From Candidatus Omnitrophota bacterium (GTDB taxonomy: Bacteria > Omnitrophota > Gorgyraeia > Gygaellales > Profunditerraquicolaceae), in NCBI GenBank assembly GCA_028706895.1, contig JAQTVG010000022.1, forward strand, positions 1 to 9,249: a stretch of DNA of 9,249 nt, given 5' to 3'. The notes below the pieces were generated by a model that was not told the origin of the DNA, did not search any database, and saw nothing but the letters and a program-made list of their open reading frames with translations. Position 1 is the first letter of the stretch; each line of letters begins with the position of its first letter. Positions 6,464-9,249 of the stretch are shown piece by piece. Made by a program: the position numbers and the translations under genes.

Positions 6464-6921
6464 TTTTGCGTGACCTTTAAGTCTTTTAAACCCACCACAG
6501 TTGCTTTGATTACGTTTAAAGGAGTATTTGATTTAAGGCATTTTGTCAGGATATCTTTTATGCCTACCGCCTCGCAAACAGCCCTCACCGGGCCGGCAGC
6601 AATTACGCCTGTTCCTTCAGAAGCAGGTTTCAGGAGAACCTTTGCTGCGCCAAATTCGCCCACGACTTCATGCGGTATGGTAGAACCTTCCAAGGGTACC
6701 TTAAAAAGCTCTCTTTTTGCCTTTGTAAGGCCTTTACGTATCGCGTCCGCTACTTCATTTGCTTTGCCTAAAGCAAAACCCATGTTGCCTTTGGTATCCC
6801 CTACAACCACGAGGGCGCTAAAAGACATTTTCTTTCCGCCTTTGGTTACCTTGGCCACGCGGTTAATTGTAATAACTTTTTCTATTAATTCCGGGTGTTG
6901 CTCTATTTTTAATTCTTGCAT
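6460..6921 (-). CDS. rpsE: 30S ribosomal protein S5
   Basis: S5 lies at the 30S mRNA entry side and influences decoding fidelity; its loop is the site of spectinomycin resistance mutations in other bacteria. With the ATG at 6921 the product is 153 residues. The N-terminal double-stranded-RNA-binding-like domain (about 14-77) has INRVAKVTKGGKKMSFSALV (19-38). The C-terminal domain has EFGAAKVLLKPA (89-100) and GVIAAGPVRAVCEAVGIKD (105-123). A TTG at 6933 in the same frame would add four residues and overlap rplR by 11 bases. GAGG at 6944-6947 is 10 bases from that TTG, while the AAAGGGGGG run is 13 bases from the ATG. I prefer the ATG because it follows the rplR stop after one base, but the choice is not decisive. 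The 3' end overlaps rplO by ATGA. Confidence 0.96.
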   Translation of the reverse strand: MQELKIEQHPELIEKVITINRVAKVTKGGKKMSFSALVVVGDTKGNMGFALGKANEVADAIRKGLTKAKRELFKVPLEGSTIPHEVVGEFGAAKVLLKPASEGTGVIAAGPVRAVCEAVGIKDILTKCLKSNTPLNVIKATVVGLKDLKVTQK

Positions 6922-6922
6922 T

Positions 6923-7285
6923 TTAGAATTCAAGCCCCCCTTTCCTCAACGCCTCTGCAAAAGCCTTGATCCTGCCCTGATACACGTAACCTGCACGGTC
7001 AAAAACTATTTTTCCGATGCCTTTTTCTTTTGCTCTCCTGGCAAAAACCTCGCCGAATAATTCGGACGCCTTTACATTGCCGGGCTTAGCAAATTTCTGT
7101 TTTACTTCTTTATCCATAGTGGATAAAGAAAATATCGTAGCATTTTTGACATCGTTAATAATTTGGGCGCTAAGGTTATTTAAAGTGCGGTGCACGATTA
7201 AACGCGGCCTTAAGTCTGTGCCAAACATATTCATGCGGATACGCCGATGCCTTTTAAACCTTACAAGTTCTTTTTTATTTTTCAT
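6923..7285 (-). CDS. rplR: 50S ribosomal protein L18
   Basis: L18 binds 5S rRNA with L5 and L25 and joins the central protuberance. The 120-residue protein has a basic N-terminus (ELVRFKRHRRIRMNMFGT, 6-23) and the central RPRLIVHRTLNNLSAQIIND (26-45). It ends with the family signature FDRAGYVYQGRIKAFAEALR (95-114) and GGLEF. The start ATG at 7285 lies 2 bases after the rplF stop and has only a weak AGCGAG motif 9 bases upstream, so coupling to rplF is likely. The TAA stop is followed one base later by the rpsE ATG. Confidence 0.97.
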   Translation of the reverse strand: MKNKKELVRFKRHRRIRMNMFGTDLRPRLIVHRTLNNLSAQIINDVKNATIFSLSTMDKEVKQKFAKPGNVKASELFGEVFARRAKEKGIGKIVFDRAGYVYQGRIKAFAEALRKGGLEF

Positions 7286-7287
7286 AA

Positions 7288-7836
7288 TTATTTACTCGCT
7301 GTGGCTTGAGCTTTACCGACCTTTTTCTTTACATATTCTCCGGAATACCTGACACCTTTACCTTTATATGGCTCGGGTGGATACACGGCGCGTATTTCTG
7401 AAGCAATCTCCCCTACCTTCTCTTTATCAATACCCCTGATAACAACCTGCGTAGGCTTGGGAGCTTCTATCTTTATGCCCTCAGGTATATGAAAAATCAC
7501 CGGATGGGAAAAACCAAGCTGCATAGTTAATTTGTTAGCAGCAACCTGCGCTTTAAACCCGACGCCTATTATTTCTAATTCTTTAACATATCCTTCGGTA
7601 ACTCCCTTAATCATATTAGAGATTAAAGCGCGGGACAAACCGTGCAGGGATTTATCAGGTTTGGAATCCGATGCCCGTTTTAAAAATAGCTGGCCATCTT
7701 TTATCTCTATGCTGATACGGTATGATAAAGAATATTTCAGGTTGCCTTTTGGGCCGGTGACAGAAACTACTCCGTCATTAACTTCTATTTTTACTTCTTT
7801 CGGAATAACTAATGGTTTCTTGCCTATTCTTGACAT
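7288..7836 (-). CDS. rplF: 50S ribosomal protein L6
   Basis: L6 lies near the factor-binding region of the 50S and contacts the sarcin-ricin loop area. The 182-residue protein has the two tandem L6 domains. The first starts MSRIGKKPLVIPKEVKI and contains VSVTGPKGNL (24-33). The second contains EIIGVGFKAQ (88-97) and ends with the hallmark PPEPYKGKGVRY (153-164). A short lysine/alanine tail follows. The ATG at 7836 is 19 bases after the rpsH stop. The only GGAG (7853-7856, reverse strand) is 16 bases from the ATG, longer than ideal. The length is normal. Confidence 0.98.
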   Translation of the reverse strand: MSRIGKKPLVIPKEVKIEVNDGVVSVTGPKGNLKYSLSYRISIEIKDGQLFLKRASDSKPDKSLHGLSRALISNMIKGVTEGYVKELEIIGVGFKAQVAANKLTMQLGFSHPVIFHIPEGIKIEAPKPTQVVIRGIDKEKVGEIASEIRAVYPPEPYKGKGVRYSGEYVKKKVGKAQATASK

Positions 7837-7855
7837 GGTTTATTTTAATTTGCTC

Positions 7856-8251
7856 CTACCAAACATAACCGATTATTTCACCGCCCAGGCCCAGGCTTTT
7901 TGCTTCCTCTCCCGTAGTAATGCCCTTAGAGGTTGAAACAATCGCTAAGCCCCTTCCCCTTAAAACAGAAGGGATCTTATCGTTTTTAACATATACGCGT
8001 AATCCCGGCTTAGATATACGCTTTATACTCTTTATTGCCGGTTTTCCTGATGTATACTTTAAATAAACCCTTAAATACCCCTGCTTCTTATCCTCTATCA
8101 GTTTAAAATTATCAATGTAATTCTCTTTTTTCAGGATTTCTAAAATGGACTTTACCTGTTTAGAAGCGGGTACATCCAAATCTTCTTTTTTCGCCATAAT
8201 GGCGTTACGAATCATGGTAAAAGTATCTGCGATTAAATCGGTCCTGGACAT
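7856..8251 (-). CDS. rpsH: 30S ribosomal protein S8
   Basis: S8 binds helix 21 of 16S rRNA and is the translational repressor of the spc operon in E. coli. The 131-residue protein starts MSRTDLIADTFTMIRNA and ends with the conserved stretches LRGRGLAIVSTSKGITTGEE (97-116) and GGEIIGYVW. STSKG (106-110) is the RNA-contacting loop of the family. Just before the ATG at 8251 is GGGGGTTAA, a G-run rather than a classic GGAGG and only 4 bases away. The stop is TAG. It follows rpsN after 26 bases. No S8 feedback site could be identified with confidence at the rplX-rplE junction. Confidence 0.98.
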   Translation of the reverse strand: MSRTDLIADTFTMIRNAIMAKKEDLDVPASKQVKSILEILKKENYIDNFKLIEDKKQGYLRVYLKYTSGKPAIKSIKRISKPGLRVYVKNDKIPSVLRGRGLAIVSTSKGITTGEEAKSLGLGGEIIGYVW

Positions 8252-8277
8252 TTAACCCCCAATTTCTTATTTTTTAG

Positions 8278-8463
8278 TTACCAGCTTGCCTTCTTGACGC
8301 CGGGTATTAACCCCTGCCATACAAGTTCCCTGAAACAAATACGGCAAAGCTGAAACCTTCTTAAATAACCTCCGGACCTTCCGCAAATAGAACACCTGTT
8401 ATATTTGCGGCTGGAAAATTTCGGAGTCCTCTTCCATCTTGCTATCTGTGAATTTTTAGCCAT
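8278..8463 (-). CDS. rpsN: 30S ribosomal protein S14, zinc type (type Z)
   Basis: S14 sits in the 30S head and is needed for late 30S assembly. At 61 residues this is the short zinc-binding form found in Thermus and many other bacteria; the long zinc-free E. coli form has about 100 residues. The zinc ligands are C24, C27, C40 and C43 (RCSICGR and CRICFREL). The C-terminus GLIPGVKKASW is diagnostic. The start ATG at 8463 has AAGAG 10 bases upstream. The gap from rplE is 16 bases. Confidence 0.98.
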   Translation of the reverse strand: MAKNSQIARWKRTPKFSSRKYNRCSICGRSGGYLRRFQLCRICFRELVWQGLIPGVKKASW

Positions 8464-8479
8464 TTTTTATATACTCTTT

Positions 8480-9034
8480 TTAATCAGTAGCTGTTTTAAA
8501 AGGCATGCCGAATAATTTCAACAACTCACGCGCATGTTCCGTGGATTTAGCATTTTTAATTACAAAAGTAATATCCATGCCTTGGACACGGCCTACTTTA
8601 TCATAATCTATTTCGGGGAATATGCTTTGCTCTGTAAGGCCCATGGTATAATTCCCCGCCTTGTCAAAAGAGTCAGGGTTTATACCGCGGAAATCGCGTA
8701 TACGCGGCAAGGCAATGCTTATTAGCCTGTCAAGGAATTCATACATCATCTTCCTTCTAAGGGTAACCTTGCATCCGATAGCCTGGCCTTGCTTGATCTT
8801 AAAATTCGCAATCGCTTTTTTTGCCCGCCTTATGATAGGTTTTTGCCCGGTAATCACAGCAAGGTCTTCCATTGCCTTATCCAGAATCTTTACATCCTGC
8901 AGGGCCTCGCCTACTCCCATATTTATTACTATTTTATCCATGCGCGGGACCGCCATCTTATTTTTTAAGGAAAAGACCTCCATCATCTTAGGTACAATTT
9001 CATTCTTGTATTGTTCTAATAAGCGCGGTGTCAT
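8480..9034 (-). CDS. rplE: 50S ribosomal protein L5
   Basis: L5 binds 5S rRNA and forms an intersubunit bridge to S13 from the central protuberance. The 184-residue protein begins TPRLLEQYKNEIVPKM and contains DKIVINMGVGEAL (33-45), the ITGQKPIIRRAKKAIANFKI stretch (61-80), GCKVTLRR (87-94) and the P-site-loop region FRGINPDSFDKAGNYTMG (115-132). It ends with FGMPF (175-179) and a short tail. The ATG at 9034 is one base after the rplX stop, with AGAGG 9 bases upstream inside rplX codons. The length is close to the usual 179-187. Confidence 0.98.
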   Translation of the reverse strand: MTPRLLEQYKNEIVPKMMEVFSLKNKMAVPRMDKIVINMGVGEALQDVKILDKAMEDLAVITGQKPIIRRAKKAIANFKIKQGQAIGCKVTLRRKMMYEFLDRLISIALPRIRDFRGINPDSFDKAGNYTMGLTEQSIFPEIDYDKVGRVQGMDITFVIKNAKSTEHARELLKLFGMPFKTATD

Positions 9035-9035
9035 T

Positions 9036-9249
9036 TTATATCGCCTCTTTGCACGTTTTGCAAATTCTTGTTTTGGTGCCGTCTTTTAAAACCGTAAATC
9101 CTACTCTCCTGCCGCGGTTGCAACTCTTGCAGACCAGCATAAGGTTAGTAATACTGATTGGCAGCTCTATCGGCACAATACCGCCTTTATCGTCCTGCTG
9201 GGTCCTGCGCTTGTGTTTCTTGACGAAATTTATACCTTCAACAAGAGCG
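9036..9249 (-). CDS. rplX: 50S ribosomal protein L24 (partial, 5' end beyond window)
   Basis: L24 starts 50S assembly by binding near the 5' end of 23S rRNA. Only the last 70 codons are present; the start and the KOW region at the N-terminus lie beyond the window edge. The visible part reads from ALVEGINFVKKHKRRTQQDD through GGIVPIELPISITNLMLVC to a C-terminal zinc-ribbon-like pair, CKSC and CKTC, as in many bacterial L24 proteins. IVPIELPI followed by a residue pair and NLMLV is the family signature. The stop TAA at 9036-9038 is followed one base later by the rplE ATG. Confidence 0.95.
   Translation of the reverse strand, partial: ALVEGINFVKKHKRRTQQDDKGGIVPIELPISITNLMLVCKSCNRGRRVGFTVLKDGTKTRICKTCKEAI

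Noticed and set aside
6470..7060. Open frame of 196 codons on the plus strand
   Set aside because: It is antisense to rpsE and rplR, whose families are unambiguous; the plus-strand translation has no family features.
1..9249. A hidden novel system (defence, mobile element, CRISPR)
   Set aside because: Every gene belongs to the conserved spc-alpha cluster, gaps are at most 46 bases, and no direct repeats, integrase, tRNA or foreign-looking segment was found.

Overview
The window is one uninterrupted stretch of a bacterial ribosomal-protein supercluster, the 3' half of spc joined to the alpha operon. All genes are on the minus strand, so transcription runs from the high coordinates to the low ones. 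The order is rplX (partial)-rplE-rpsN-rpsH-rplF-rplR-rpsE-rplO-secY-adk-map-infA-rpmJ-rpsM-rpsK-rpsD-rpoA-rplQ (partial). This is 18 genes, two of them cut by the window edges. No rRNA, tRNA, mobile element, CRISPR array or accessory gene is visible.

The organism is a bacterium: alpha-type RNA polymerase subunit, bacterial SecY, IF-1, L17, L36 and zinc-type S14. The DNA is moderately AT-rich, with abundant ATA, TTA and AAA codons. Most genes have a recognisable Shine-Dalgarno motif. The rpmD-less order, the sequence style of RpoA and L17, and a GCCTGC/GCAGGC palindrome inside a gene made me think of candidate phyla such as Omnitrophota. That is an impression from memory, not a demonstrated assignment.

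Layout: 9249-7288 holds the 5S/central-protuberance and small-subunit proteins L24, L5, S14, S8 and L6. 7285-5945 holds L18, S5 and L15, with rpmD (L30) missing between S5 and L15. 5929-3177 holds the protein export and housekeeping enzymes SecY, adenylate kinase and methionine aminopeptidase. 3148-1335 holds IF-1, L36, S13, S11 and S4. 1288-1 holds RNA polymerase alpha and L17. Genes are separated by at most 46 bases, and three pairs abut or overlap closely (rpsE/rplO by ATGA, adk/map by 20 bases, rplX/rplE by 1 base gap). No internal promoter or terminator is convincing, so polycistronic transcription with translational coupling is the simplest reading. There is no intergenic stretch over 300 bases.

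The products act together: ribosomal proteins and IF-1 for translation, RpoA for transcription, SecY for membrane insertion, Map for removing the initiator methionine, and Adk for adenylate balance. I found no new biological system. The points that merit a second look are modest: loss of rpmD, a 25-residue N-terminal extension of L15 whose family-typical start position carries an ATA codon, a secY start with no Shine-Dalgarno inside an AT palindrome, a GC-rich palindrome inside a SecY external-loop coding region, a long adk/map overlap, an alanine/proline/lysine tail on S13, and a divergent L17 N-terminus.
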